NCBI GenBank assembly: GCA_937124615.1
Contig: CAKZKR010000038.1
Span: 1 to 56,911 of the forward strand
Direction of reading: 5' to 3'
Source of the DNA: an uncultured bacterium
GTDB lineage: Bacteria; Hydrogenedentota; Hydrogenedentia; Hydrogenedentales; Hydrogenedentaceae
Length of the DNA: 56,911 nucleotides
Below the pieces are notes generated by a model. That model ran no database searches and was not told the origin of the DNA. It saw nothing but the letters and a program-made list of their open reading frames with translations. Shown piece by piece: positions 33,390 through 42,336 of this stretch; position 1 is the stretch's first letter; the number at the start of each line of letters is the position of its first letter. Position numbers and translations under genes: made by a program.

Positions 33390-35480
33390 TTACTTTATTA
33401 TTATTGGTAGCCCAAAAGTCTCACAAAAAACCCTACCATTTCCATCTATCCAGTATGTCGTCGCTAATGATGGTCGTTGACCTAATATTATCGGGATGTT
33501 TATTCCATTACATTCAATTTCCTTTTCAACTATCATACCCACCTGAGTTTTACTTCCCAAAATATCTTTTACATTTTTCAGTATTTCTTGCATAATTGGA
33601 ATTTCCACCTTATCAACAAATACCAGGACAGAAGGTCCTTTTAACAATTTCTCGACCTCTTCACTCCCATTACATAAACTCTTATAATTCGAATGCTCAA
33701 ACAAATTCATTTCTCTCCCCATATTTATTCCTGGATTATCTACTATAATATTACCAAAGTCCTTATTTTCACCTTCAGAAAATTGCATTTCTGGGGATTG
33801 CCACAATAAGACACCCTCGCTATTATACAATCTAAAAATGAGAATCTTCCGTGGAACAACAGACTTCCAAAAGAATGTTCCTTCATTAGAGGAAAGAATC
33901 TGCCATAGTAAATACTCATTATTTTCTGAAGATTCCCTCATAAAACATGAAACAATAACCCCTGAAAGGGGTTCTTCATCCCGACCTGTTATTTTCCCTT
34001 TCACCACTCCTAAATCATATAGAGATAATTCACAGACTTTTTGAATATCCGTACTATCAATGACAAAAACATTTCCCGTATTTTCTTCGGGAATTTCTAT
34101 ATGTCCGATAATTTTTCCCTCATTAGGTAGGGAAGAAACCTTCAATTCGAGCAGATTATCAATATTCCCTGTATACCAACCTAATTGAGGGGGGTTCAGT
34201 ATAGAAACAATACTTCTTTTCGTTGTCAATGTTTTTTGTTGAGAAATATTCACTTTTATTTTTAATAAATCTATTTTCTTAACCCAAACACCGGGTAATA
34301 CAATCTCGTCTTTTCCTCTAACCACAACTTTTAACTGGGACGGCTGTGGAATAGAATATCCAGGGATACCCTCAAATTTAATATTTGCCTGTCCATGAAC
34401 AACTTTACCACGAAACTTCCCTCTCGTTCCTGTTATAAGAGACAAAGCCTTCTTACCTCCCTGTTCAATAGATACTTTAGCCCCCGGTACGGGTTCTCCT
34501 GATATAGCGTCCATAACCTGGCCCGATATCTTGACAGAAGGAAAAACTTGTATATGAACATTCTCTCCTAACGGATTTACAATCTGTTTAATTTCCCACC
34601 CAGCACTTTGAAGTTGCTCTGTTTCCGCTTTACATAGATAAACACCCGGATTTACCCGTATTGTAAACTCTCCATTACTATTTGTTTTTATGCAGATACT
34701 TTCATAAGGTGGTTGTGTATTTTTTATAGTAACATCTGAATTAGCAACCTTTACTTTACTGCTATTCTGGATGGTGAAAACTGAACCTAATACAACACAA
34801 CCTTTAGACAAAGATATTTTCATATCTTGTTCTGTTGATACATTTTCTATTGTTTGAATGGCATAATCAGGATGGGTTATTTTTACAGACACAGATTGTC
34901 CTGCCGGGATTTTATTTAACATAAAAAAGCCATCCTTATCTGAAATCACTCTTTTATATCCAAAAGGAGTTAATTTTGAACAGGGAATTGCCACTTTTTC
35001 TACTCCCAAAATCGCAAAACGGTCTACCTCTGCTCCATAAATACCGGTTTCCTTTCCTTTTTCATTCGGAACAACAATTCTTCCTTTGATTGATTTTGAG
35101 GGGAGAAGAACTATCTCCAGACCTGTAATATGTTCCTCCGCTGGCAAATTTATATGAACACCCGACCATGACATACCTTCAGTAGTTGCAAAAATACCGG
35201 TAGGACCTTCTGCAAGATTTTGAAACTCAAACTGCCCATTAACATCCGTAAAAACCTGAATTAATGGACCGGTTAAATTTTTTTCACAATAAACTTCTGC
35301 CCCCCTCACAGGAAGATTTTGTCCATCCAGGACGATCCCACTTATAGAACAGTTTTCAGAATAAGAGAAGAGATGGATAACAACAATAAAAAGAAAAAAT
35401 ATAAATGTGAATAAACTTTGTGTGTAATAATTACCTCTGGATAAACTGAATAACTCCTTTGGACAAACCTGCGTAATCAA
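33390..35480 (-). CDS. Exported carboxypeptidase-regulatory-like repeat protein (start uncertain)
   Basis: About 697 residues as drawn. A hydrophobic signal (LFTFIFFLFIVVIHLFSYS) precedes multiple carboxypeptidase-regulatory-like modules (SISGIVLDGQNLPVRGAEVY, ISGQVMDAISGEPVPGAKVS, GKITGRDEEPLSGVIVSCF). The C-terminal ~110 residues (PSVLVFVDKVEIPIMQEIL … TYWIDGNGRVFCE) resemble a very degenerate thioredoxin-like domain. The start is unresolved. The only ATG (35564) overlaps the upstream gene by 134 bases, a GTG lies at 35519, and the TTG at 35480 used here overlaps by 50; none has a good ribosome site. It is a paralogue of the next gene downstream, with the same layout. A role in binding surface glycan or protein is guesswork. 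Confidence 0.75.
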   Translation of the reverse strand: MITQVCPKELFSLSRGNYYTQSLFTFIFFLFIVVIHLFSYSENCSISGIVLDGQNLPVRGAEVYCEKNLTGPLIQVFTDVNGQFEFQNLAEGPTGIFATTEGMSWSGVHINLPAEEHITGLEIVLLPSKSIKGRIVVPNEKGKETGIYGAEVDRFAILGVEKVAIPCSKLTPFGYKRVISDKDGFFMLNKIPAGQSVSVKITHPDYAIQTIENVSTEQDMKISLSKGCVVLGSVFTIQNSSKVKVANSDVTIKNTQPPYESICIKTNSNGEFTIRVNPGVYLCKAETEQLQSAGWEIKQIVNPLGENVHIQVFPSVKISGQVMDAISGEPVPGAKVSIEQGGKKALSLITGTRGKFRGKVVHGQANIKFEGIPGYSIPQPSQLKVVVRGKDEIVLPGVWVKKIDLLKIKVNISQQKTLTTKRSIVSILNPPQLGWYTGNIDNLLELKVSSLPNEGKIIGHIEIPEENTGNVFVIDSTDIQKVCELSLYDLGVVKGKITGRDEEPLSGVIVSCFMRESSENNEYLLWQILSSNEGTFFWKSVVPRKILIFRLYNSEGVLLWQSPEMQFSEGENKDFGNIIVDNPGINMGREMNLFEHSNYKSLCNGSEEVEKLLKGPSVLVFVDKVEIPIMQEILKNVKDILGSKTQVGMIVEKEIECNGINIPIILGQRPSLATTYWIDGNGRVFCETFGLPIIIK

Positions 35481-36696
35481 GATGATAAATATTCCGTATC
35501 GCTTCTTCTGGATTTTCACTCCGTTTGAGGGCTTGAATAAAGTTAAGAAAGCGTCCTTGTCCATATTTGCTCCATAACATATTTACAGTTGCATGAGATT
35601 GTAGGTATGCCAGAGACATTTTTGTTTCTGATGCAAACATATCTTTCAATGATATTTTTTCTAGTCTATTATAAGGTATCAATCCATTATTATTAACAAA
35701 CTTTTCTAATATCATTTTTTCGCGATTCGAAAATTCTTTTGAGAAATTCTCTGCAAGTCCTTCGTTAACCCACCAGGGAACTTTATCTTTAAGCAATTCA
35801 TAAACTACTACATGGACATACTCATGGTATATTCTCCTTCTGATTTCTTCATCCGACAATTCTTCCCCTTCCTCATTTATAACAGGAATTCGTATTTTCC
35901 CATCGTACACACCACCCACTGTCTGACCCATTTGAACAACAGCCTCAAATTGTTGAATATCATAAAGAATAACCTGAATAGGACCTGCTGGGAAAATCCC
36001 TCCCAACTTTCTACCAATTTCGAGATAAGCCTGTTCCAATACAGAAAGAACATAAGAACGAATTTTATATGTAATTTCTTTAGGATATGTCAGATTAAAA
36101 TGACGCGACTGTGAAACTGTTTTACTGAAAGAATTTTCCACAACCTCTTCACGACACGCCTTATCATACCGCTCTTTCAATTGTTTTCGGTTAGGCTCCA
36201 TTTGTAATACATATTCCCATTGTGTTCGGGCCGACAAAATGTCATTATCACGGTAATAGGCTTCCCCCAACAATTCATGTGCATCCAGATATCCCGGTTT
36301 CAGTCTAACAGCCATCTCAAGATGTCGAATAGCATCTAGAAGTTGTCCTGAATTTAACAAAAAAACCCCTTTTTGTAGATGTGCAAAAAAATTATTTGAA
36401 TTTATTTTAATTGCCCCGTCTACCAATTCGATGGCTTTTTTAAAATTACCTCTTTTATTTTCCTCTTCTGCTAATGCCTGTAATGCATTACTCAAATTAT
36501 TTTGAACAATTTCGCTATCAGGACTAAGTGATAACGCACGAGATAAAAATAGAATGGCCTTTTCATAATCTTTAAGATTATATGCTTCTACACCCTGATT
36601 ATTTAACTCCATGGCTTCTGATGCAAAAATCTCAAAAGATAATAAACATATAAAAAAGAATACAGATATTACAAAACAAGAAAAATATTTGGGCAT
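35431..36696 (-). CDS. Exported TPR protein with HExxH gluzincin (peptidase MA-like) domain
   Basis: A 421-residue exported protein. Residues 1-26 form a signal peptide ending EIFASEAM. Residues ~27-165 are TPR repeats (NNQGVEAYNLKDYEKAILFL, RGNFKKAIELVDGAIKIN, PGYLDAHELLGEAYYRDND). Residues ~185-400 are a peptidase-MA-like domain with zinc motif YHEYVHVVVYEL (His291, Glu292, His295) and a downstream Glu in WWVNEGLAENFS (Glu312), which completes a gluzincin-type site. It may therefore be an active metallopeptidase in the periplasm. It follows RidA by 8 bp and is followed by two carboxypeptidase-regulatory-like proteins, so the three exported proteins may work together. The TPRs probably bring substrate or partner. 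Confidence 0.87.
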   Translation of the reverse strand: MPKYFSCFVISVFFFICLLSFEIFASEAMELNNQGVEAYNLKDYEKAILFLSRALSLSPDSEIVQNNLSNALQALAEEENKRGNFKKAIELVDGAIKINSNNFFAHLQKGVFLLNSGQLLDAIRHLEMAVRLKPGYLDAHELLGEAYYRDNDILSARTQWEYVLQMEPNRKQLKERYDKACREEVVENSFSKTVSQSRHFNLTYPKEITYKIRSYVLSVLEQAYLEIGRKLGGIFPAGPIQVILYDIQQFEAVVQMGQTVGGVYDGKIRIPVINEEGEELSDEEIRRRIYHEYVHVVVYELLKDKVPWWVNEGLAENFSKEFSNREKMILEKFVNNNGLIPYNRLEKISLKDMFASETKMSLAYLQSHATVNMLWSKYGQGRFLNFIQALKRSENPEEAIRNIYHLDYAGLSKGVIQFIQR

Positions 36697-36704
36697 AAAA
36701 AACT

Positions 36705-37091
36705 TTAATCCTTACACATTGCTATGGCCTCAATTTCTACAGGGATACCTGCGGGCAATTGGGATACTTGAACACAGCTTCGTGATGGATAATCTTTGTT
36801 AAAATACTTACTATAAATTTGGTTAAATTCAGAAAAAAGACTCATATCTGTAAGAAATACAGTAATTTTAACAACATCAGAAAAATCACATCCACATCCG
36901 TTAAGAATAATCCGTAAATTCTCCATAGCATATTCAACCTGTTCGGAAAAGGTTCCCTGTACCACACCAGAGCCATCACGATTAAAAGGTCCCTGGCCTG
37001 ATATAAATAAAAACTGACCTGCTTTCACAGCATGACAATAAGGACCTACTGCAGGGGGTGCACCTTTTATAATCAAACCCTGTTTAAGCAT
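36705..37091 (-). CDS. RidA family enamine/imine deaminase
   Basis: A 128-residue trimeric-type protein of the RidA/YjgF/UK114 family. It shows the N-terminal GAPPAVGPYCHAVKAGQFLF, the middle FLTDMSLFSEFNQIYSKYF, and the active-site Arg in YPSRSCVQVSQLPAGIPVEIEA. RidA hydrolyses reactive 2-aminoacrylate-type intermediates made by pyridoxal-phosphate enzymes. The length is normal and AGGAG lies 8 bases before the ATG. It is the first gene of a minus-strand run leading into the TPR-peptidase gene; the functional link to those exported proteins is unclear. The 170 bp upstream (37092-37261) are AT-rich with no gene seen. Confidence 0.93.
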   Translation of the reverse strand: MLKQGLIIKGAPPAVGPYCHAVKAGQFLFISGQGPFNRDGSGVVQGTFSEQVEYAMENLRIILNGCGCDFSDVVKITVFLTDMSLFSEFNQIYSKYFNKDYPSRSCVQVSQLPAGIPVEIEAIAMCKD

Positions 37092-37261
37092 ACTGTTTTT
37101 CTCCTATTCTTCTTCATAAAACGAAAAATTATATGCAAATATAGACTATAATATTATTTCTTCTTTCTGATATATTATACACACTTTTTTAATTGGCTTT
37201 TCACAGACGATTTATAATTTTATTTATTCAAACTCCCCTATTAGAAAGCATTCATTAATAA

Positions 37262-38224
37262 ATGCGTTGGAAGTTCATTGATCAATTCAGAGGTTTCGCT
37301 ATCTTTGGAATGATTATAGTTAATGTGTGCTGTGAGTTTAATAACTCACCATATTGGCTAATCCATCATCAATATGGATTTACATTTGCAGACTTCGTCG
37401 CACCTGCATTTATTTTCATTGTAGGGTTCTCATATCGTCTTTCATTTATAAAAGCCAAAGAACATCTCCCTGTTTCTGAATTACGAAAAAAATTCATAAA
37501 GAGATACCTAATTATTACTTTTTTGGGCTTTCTATATGGACATTTTGACTTCCATGTTGCTGTATGGGACGCACTAACAGATATAGGCATCGCAGGATTA
37601 TTATTATATCCTTTCATAGGTAAAAATAAATTTTACATTCTTTTCTCGGGAATTACCTACCTAACTGTTTATCAACTTTTATTTTCTTATACAGCCTACG
37701 GAAAATGGTTAATGGAGCATTCCATTGATGGAGGACCATTGGGACCATTCAGCTGGTCATTTATCTTAGCCTGTGGGGCTTTTTGTGCGGTATTTTTTGA
37801 AAACAACAGGAACAAAGTATCTCTACAAACATTTCTTTGCTGGCTATTTGGAGGCTTACTTTTAATAGGTTTCGGTTACTTTTTATCATCCCCAGTTTTA
37901 CTACCTGCACTACCTTTTACTCAAAAGGGGATGACCGCCTCTTATTCTATTTTTTCTTCTGGATTATGCATTATCGCTCTGTGTTTCTTTTATATAATAA
38001 ATGAAAAAGTAAAAATCACAATCAATGCATTAACTACAATAGGCAAAAATCCTCTGGTCATATACTTTCTTCAGGCTATCCTAATATTTATTCTACAGGT
38101 CTCTTTATTAGAAAAAATGCAAAATGGGACTTTACCAATCTTTATTACTGTTTTTGTTATACTTTCAATATGTTATATTGTAGCCAAAATACTCGAAATA
38201 AAGTCTATATTTATAAAAGTCTAA
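37262..38224 (+). CDS. Polytopic acyltransferase-like membrane protein (HGSNAT / DUF5009 type)
   Basis: A 320-residue membrane protein with eight to ten hydrophobic segments. The start RWKFIDQFRGFAIFGMIIVN and the following FADFVAPAFIFIVGFSYRLS match the DUF1624/DUF5009 family related to heparan-alpha-glucosaminide N-acetyltransferase. HGSNAT-like proteins transfer an acetyl group from cytosolic acetyl-CoA across the membrane to a glycan amine. No ribosome site is evident, but the ATG gives the family start. The sialidase-like gene follows after 22 bp, so a glycan-processing unit is plausible. Substrate unknown. Confidence 0.82.
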   Translation: MRWKFIDQFRGFAIFGMIIVNVCCEFNNSPYWLIHHQYGFTFADFVAPAFIFIVGFSYRLSFIKAKEHLPVSELRKKFIKRYLIITFLGFLYGHFDFHVAVWDALTDIGIAGLLLYPFIGKNKFYILFSGITYLTVYQLLFSYTAYGKWLMEHSIDGGPLGPFSWSFILACGAFCAVFFENNRNKVSLQTFLCWLFGGLLLIGFGYFLSSPVLLPALPFTQKGMTASYSIFSSGLCIIALCFFYIINEKVKITINALTTIGKNPLVIYFLQAILIFILQVSLLEKMQNGTLPIFITVFVILSICYIVAKILEIKSIFIKV

Positions 38225-38246
38225 CCTAACTAAAAGGAATGCTTGA

Positions 38247-39431
38247 ATGTTCTGCCTCGTTGTTTCTATATGTTCAATTTTTTCACAACCTATATTTATT
38301 AAAGAGGATATCTTTCCACCTAATGAAAAACATAACCATGGTTCCAGTATCGTGGAAACTCCCGAAGGCAATCTCTTAACAGTATGGTTTCATGGTTCCG
38401 GTGAACGAACAAGTGATGATGTAATGCTTCAAGGGGCACGCAAAAAAACTGAGGAAAACCAATGGTGCGAACCCTTTGTTATGGCTGATACACCAGACCT
38501 TCCTGACTGTAATCCCGTCCTTTTTATTGACCCAAGAGGTGTTTTATGGTTGTTCTGGATAACCGTTCAAGATAATCAATGGGGTGGTTCTTTATTAAAA
38601 TATCGGCTATCTACCGATTATGAAAGCGATGGGCCACCGAAATGGAACTGGCAGGATGTTATCCATACTCGCCCACAAAACCTGGAACAAAAATTTTTAG
38701 ATGTAATAGAAAAAGGACAACCTGCTATTGAAGCATTATCTACCTTTGAACCTCAACTTAAAGAAGAAGTAGAATCTGCAAAAAAAATGGCACAGACAAA
38801 ACTCCATCAACGATTGGGATGGATGACTCGTATTCACCCTATTATGGTTACAGAAAATAGAATTATGTTGGGGTTATATTCAGATGTATTTAACTGTTCA
38901 CTGGCGGGATTTACTGATGACTGGGGGAAACACTGGTTTTTCAGTAATCCAATTTTAGATGAGGAGATTAAAAATATCGCCAACATTCAACCCAGTTTTG
39001 TTAAGAAAAGGGATGGAACAATTATCGCGTTTATGAGAGACAATGGAATTCCTAAACGAATTCGAACTGCATATTCAAATGATTTAGGCATAACATGGTC
39101 GAATGTTTCCACTCTTGATATTCCGAATCCAGGCTCGAGTGTGGAGTGTATTTCTTTAAATAGCGGAAAATGGGCTCTTGTATGTAATGATACCATCAGT
39201 GGACGGCACAAATTAAGTGTGTACCTATCAGATGATGAAGGACAATCATGGAAATGGAAAAAACCTATAGAAGAGTCTGCACCGGATAAAGGTTCTTATT
39301 CTTACCCCTCCGTCATACAAGCCCGAAACGGCTTTATTCACTGTACATACTCATGTCGTGAAGAGGGCACGAAAGGGTCAACCATTCGACATGCGTGGTT
39401 TAACGAGGAATGGATTTTGTCTAATAATTAA
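38247..39431 (+). CDS. BNR-repeat sialidase-like protein
   Basis: A 394-residue six-bladed propeller-type protein of the sialidase superfamily (BNR-like, Sialidase_2 type). Three Asp-box-like motifs are visible: FTDDWGKHWFFSN, SNDLGITWSNVST and LSDDEGQSWKWKKP. HNHGSSIVETPEGNLLTVWF starts blade one. The N-terminus (FCLVVSICSIFSQPIF) could be a short signal peptide. Family members cleave or bind sialic acids or other acidic sugars. I could not locate the full catalytic Arg triad with confidence, so enzymatic activity remains open. AAAGGA precedes the ATG. The stop overlaps the convergent coiled-coil gene by 4 bases. Confidence 0.85.
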   Translation: MFCLVVSICSIFSQPIFIKEDIFPPNEKHNHGSSIVETPEGNLLTVWFHGSGERTSDDVMLQGARKKTEENQWCEPFVMADTPDLPDCNPVLFIDPRGVLWLFWITVQDNQWGGSLLKYRLSTDYESDGPPKWNWQDVIHTRPQNLEQKFLDVIEKGQPAIEALSTFEPQLKEEVESAKKMAQTKLHQRLGWMTRIHPIMVTENRIMLGLYSDVFNCSLAGFTDDWGKHWFFSNPILDEEIKNIANIQPSFVKKRDGTIIAFMRDNGIPKRIRTAYSNDLGITWSNVSTLDIPNPGSSVECISLNSGKWALVCNDTISGRHKLSVYLSDDEGQSWKWKKPIEESAPDKGSYSYPSVIQARNGFIHCTYSCREEGTKGSTIRHAWFNEEWILSNN

Positions 39432-41710
39432 CCTACTGGAACAAGTTTTTCTAATAAATTTCTAATATCAGAAGGAGTAGATACCACTACTTCAACTCTT
39501 TTCCCTGATGCATGTTCCAGATCTTCTATCGCCACGAGATCAATTGGATTTGTTAGAGCTACTGTGAGCGTCCTTTCTGTAACCCTTATCGGAATACAAT
39601 TGTGCTGACGCATAATTCGTGGAGGGACAGCATTCATTGCCTCAAGCGATATATCCTTTTCTGTTAATATAGAAAAAGGCACATCACATTGACATGCTAA
39701 TGATTGGGCCACAGCATACTCAGAAACAAACCCCAATTCTATTAAAACATCCCCTAAATGTTTCATAGGAGTTTGCTTCTGAATATTTAACGCTTCTTCC
39801 AATTGCTGTTCATCAATTATTCCAGCTGCCAAAAGAATTTCACCTAAGTTTGGCTTCTTTTTCTTCTTTAGTATAGTTGATGTAGCATGTATAACCTTCT
39901 CTTGTTCAGATATACCTGTCCGAAGTGATTCCTCTATTTTATCAACATTCTCAAATATAGTTTTGATAGTTTCTCTAATTTTATTTATATCATCAACAGA
40001 TACTATTGACTTTAGACCCATTAGTTCCTGATATTTCTGCTGTAACTTTTTGTTTTCTGCTGTTACTGTAGAAAGTTGTTTTTCCAACGATTTCAAATTT
40101 TCTACCTTTGGAGCATTCTTTAGTTTTTCCTTTAACTCTTCTATCTCTTTTTCTAAAGACTGTTTTGTAGCAATATATTCCTGTTTCTCCATAAAAAGTT
40201 TTTGTATATCTTTTTTAAAAGTATCATTCTCCCGTTTTACAGTTTCTAACGCATCTTCCATCTTCTCGTAATTTTCCTTATCAGGGGCCTCACTTAATGA
40301 TTTTTGTAAGTCGACAACTTCCGTTTCTAAGGCCAATAACTTCTCTTCTAACGAAGAAATACCAATTTCTAATTCTTGCTTTTCTTTTAATAAGTTTTCT
40401 GCTCGATTTCTTTCTTTTCCTATTAATTCATTTTGTTTGTTTATCTCATCTTTTTTGTTTATTACTTCCTGTTGAAGATTACTCCATTCTTCTAATGTAG
40501 GAAGTATGTTAATTTTTTCTTCGAGGGCTTTTTTAGTGCTTAATAATTCCCGATTTTCATTTTCCAATGCAGAATAGTCAGAATGAAGTTTCCCATATCG
40601 AAGTTTTAAATTATCGTACTCCACTTTTATTTCTTTCAGAATACTTATTTCTGCCTCCTTTTCTTTTAACTGTTTTCTTATTGCTTCCACTTCATCTTTA
40701 GTCGGAGCACTACTCAATTTATTTCTTAGTTCTTGAATCTGCGACTCTTTTTCTCGTATAACAGAATCTTTCAAATCTAATTGTTTTTGAATCTCCTGTT
40801 TCTCCTTTTCTAATCTCCTAACTTCACCCTGAATCTCTTCTAACTCTTGTTTTATCTGCTCATATTCGTTTTTATCAATAGACTCTGTTAACTTTTTCTC
40901 CAGTTCTGAAATTCTCTCTCTGCTTTGGTCTAATTCCTCATTAAGAGATTTTACTTGCTCTTCAGGGTTGGATTGTTCTAACAACAGTTTTAACTGGGAA
41001 TTCTCTTTTTGTTTCTCTTCTAATTCCAATTGTATCAGATCTATTTTTTTATCTTTCTGCTCTAATACTTCCCCCAATTCTTTTTGTCCTTTTTCTAATT
41101 CCTCCTGTAATAAATTATTCGTATTTACCACTTCTTCATACTTTCTCTTTAACTCATCATATTCTTGTTTTATCTTTTGCAATTCCCCTTCTAATGAAGC
41201 AATTTGTAATTTTCTTTCTTCTTCGTCCTTCCGGACATCCAGGTTTTCTTTGTTAATTATTTCGTTTTCAGTTTCTACACCAATCCCCTTCCTCAAATCC
41301 TCTACTTGTCCGTGTAACTCCTTAACATCTTCTTTTAATTTCTCTATTTCTTCCTCCTTATTCCTATTTTCTGCTAATAATAATTCTAATTCATCTTCTT
41401 TTGTCGTTAATGCATATATTTTTTCATCTAACAGACTTCTCATATTCTCAAGTTGCTCTGCTGATTCCTGGTTTTCTAATACTACCTTCTCAAAAACCTT
41501 TTCCCAGGTACTTATTTGTTCTTTTAACGCTCTCCAATTTTCCTCAGATTCTTTCCTTGTTTTAGAAAAACTCACATATTGATGTTTTATTGCGGTATGA
41601 AGTTTCAATAAAAACTCCTGATAAGTTTTTGTCATTTTCAAATCCATTTCGGAAATTTCATCAAATATCTTCCTGAGTTTTTCTATATTCTCAGTATGTT
41701 CACCCAACAT
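39428..41710 (-). CDS. Long coiled-coil protein with C-terminal MshEN (GspE N-terminal-like) domain
   Basis: A 760-residue protein without signal peptide. Residues ~10-600 are an almost continuous Glu/Lys/Leu coiled coil broken by proline-containing hinges (SAPTKDEVEAIRK, NAPKVENLKSLEK, EAPDKENYEKMED). Residues ~620-755 form an MshEN/T2SSE N-terminal domain with the two characteristic copies LGEILLAAGIIDEQQLEEAL and LGDVLIELGFVSEYAVAQSL, then a second lobe (HNCIPIRVTERTLTVALTNP). In MshE this domain binds cyclic-di-GMP. There is no Walker ATPase downstream, unlike GspE/PilB/MshE. The ATG at 41710 has AGGAG 9 bases upstream; an in-frame TTG at 41716 is closer. It may be a cytosolic scaffold sensing cyclic-di-GMP. 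Confidence 0.88.
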   Translation of the reverse strand: MLGEHTENIEKLRKIFDEISEMDLKMTKTYQEFLLKLHTAIKHQYVSFSKTRKESEENWRALKEQISTWEKVFEKVVLENQESAEQLENMRSLLDEKIYALTTKEDELELLLAENRNKEEEIEKLKEDVKELHGQVEDLRKGIGVETENEIINKENLDVRKDEEERKLQIASLEGELQKIKQEYDELKRKYEEVVNTNNLLQEELEKGQKELGEVLEQKDKKIDLIQLELEEKQKENSQLKLLLEQSNPEEQVKSLNEELDQSRERISELEKKLTESIDKNEYEQIKQELEEIQGEVRRLEKEKQEIQKQLDLKDSVIREKESQIQELRNKLSSAPTKDEVEAIRKQLKEKEAEISILKEIKVEYDNLKLRYGKLHSDYSALENENRELLSTKKALEEKINILPTLEEWSNLQQEVINKKDEINKQNELIGKERNRAENLLKEKQELEIGISSLEEKLLALETEVVDLQKSLSEAPDKENYEKMEDALETVKRENDTFKKDIQKLFMEKQEYIATKQSLEKEIEELKEKLKNAPKVENLKSLEKQLSTVTAENKKLQQKYQELMGLKSIVSVDDINKIRETIKTIFENVDKIEESLRTGISEQEKVIHATSTILKKKKKPNLGEILLAAGIIDEQQLEEALNIQKQTPMKHLGDVLIELGFVSEYAVAQSLACQCDVPFSILTEKDISLEAMNAVPPRIMRQHNCIPIRVTERTLTVALTNPIDLVAIEDLEHASGKRVEVVVSTPSDIRNLLEKLVPVG

Positions 41711-41913
41711 GCGCAATATCTCCTGTCTATACTACTTAAATTTTTTCACACAACTTTAAAAATTATTAGTTAGATTATACATCTATTTCACTTCTATTTG
41801 TCAATAATATTTTCAGTACGAATCAATTTTTTCACTGAAATTGTTTGAATTTAAATATACAAATATGTATTTATATAATCATAAATAGTGTTTGTAACAA
41901 TAAGGAAGATGTT

Positions 41914-42264
41914 ATGCCGAAAGAAAAAGTATTAACAGTAGAAGATATATCTGAGTTCTTAAAACTAAAACCACTTACTATTCGACAAATGTTCAGAAAT
42001 GGAAAACTAAGAGGATTTAAGATTGGGAAATCATGGCGAACAACAGAATCTCTGTTTGTAGAAGATTTGAATAAAATAGCGAGAGACTTTGGAGTATTTA
42101 TTCAAAAAGAACAAAAAACAAAAGCAACTGGAAAGAAAAACTTTCAAAAAATATCCCAAGAAATTGAGGATATCTATACCCCTTCAAAAACATCACGAAA
42201 AAAGAAAAAATATGAAGGAAACATCGGATCGTTATTTGACATAGACGAAGATAATGAAGATTAA
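41914..42264 (+). CDS. Small helix-turn-helix (excisionase/MerR-type) DNA-binding protein
   Basis: A 116-residue protein whose first ~55 residues are an excisionase-type HTH (VLTVEDISEFLKLKPLTIRQ, then LRGFKIGKSWRTTESLFVED), as in the HTH_17 family. The rest is lysine-rich and probably disordered. It lacks any phage gene nearby, so it is more likely a chromosomal regulator than a recombination factor. The ATG at 41914 has AAGGAAG five bases upstream; earlier in-frame starts have none. It is divergent from the coiled-coil gene with a 203 bp AT-rich spacer and may regulate it. A strong terminator follows. Confidence 0.85.
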   Translation: MPKEKVLTVEDISEFLKLKPLTIRQMFRNGKLRGFKIGKSWRTTESLFVEDLNKIARDFGVFIQKEQKTKATGKKNFQKISQEIEDIYTPSKTSRKKKKYEGNIGSLFDIDEDNED

Positions 42265-42280
42265 ACTATTTTCATAAAAA

Positions 42281-42310
42281 CCCCCAATATATCACCAGAT
42301 ATATTGGGGG
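42281..42310. terminator. Bidirectional terminator between HTH gene and peroxiredoxin gene
   Basis: CCCCCAATATATC (42281-42293) and GATATATTGGGGG (42298-42310) form a perfect 13 bp stem with loop ACCA. T-rich sequence follows on the plus strand (AATATATTTTTA), and the AAAAA before it gives TTTTT on the minus strand, so it can end both converging genes. Confidence 0.88.
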
Positions 42311-42336
42311 AATATATTTTTATTCAATCGTTTTAT

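Noticed and set aside
41914-42264. Interpretation of the HTH protein as a phage excisionase
   Set aside because: No integrase or other phage gene is nearby; this HTH type is also common in chromosomal regulators.
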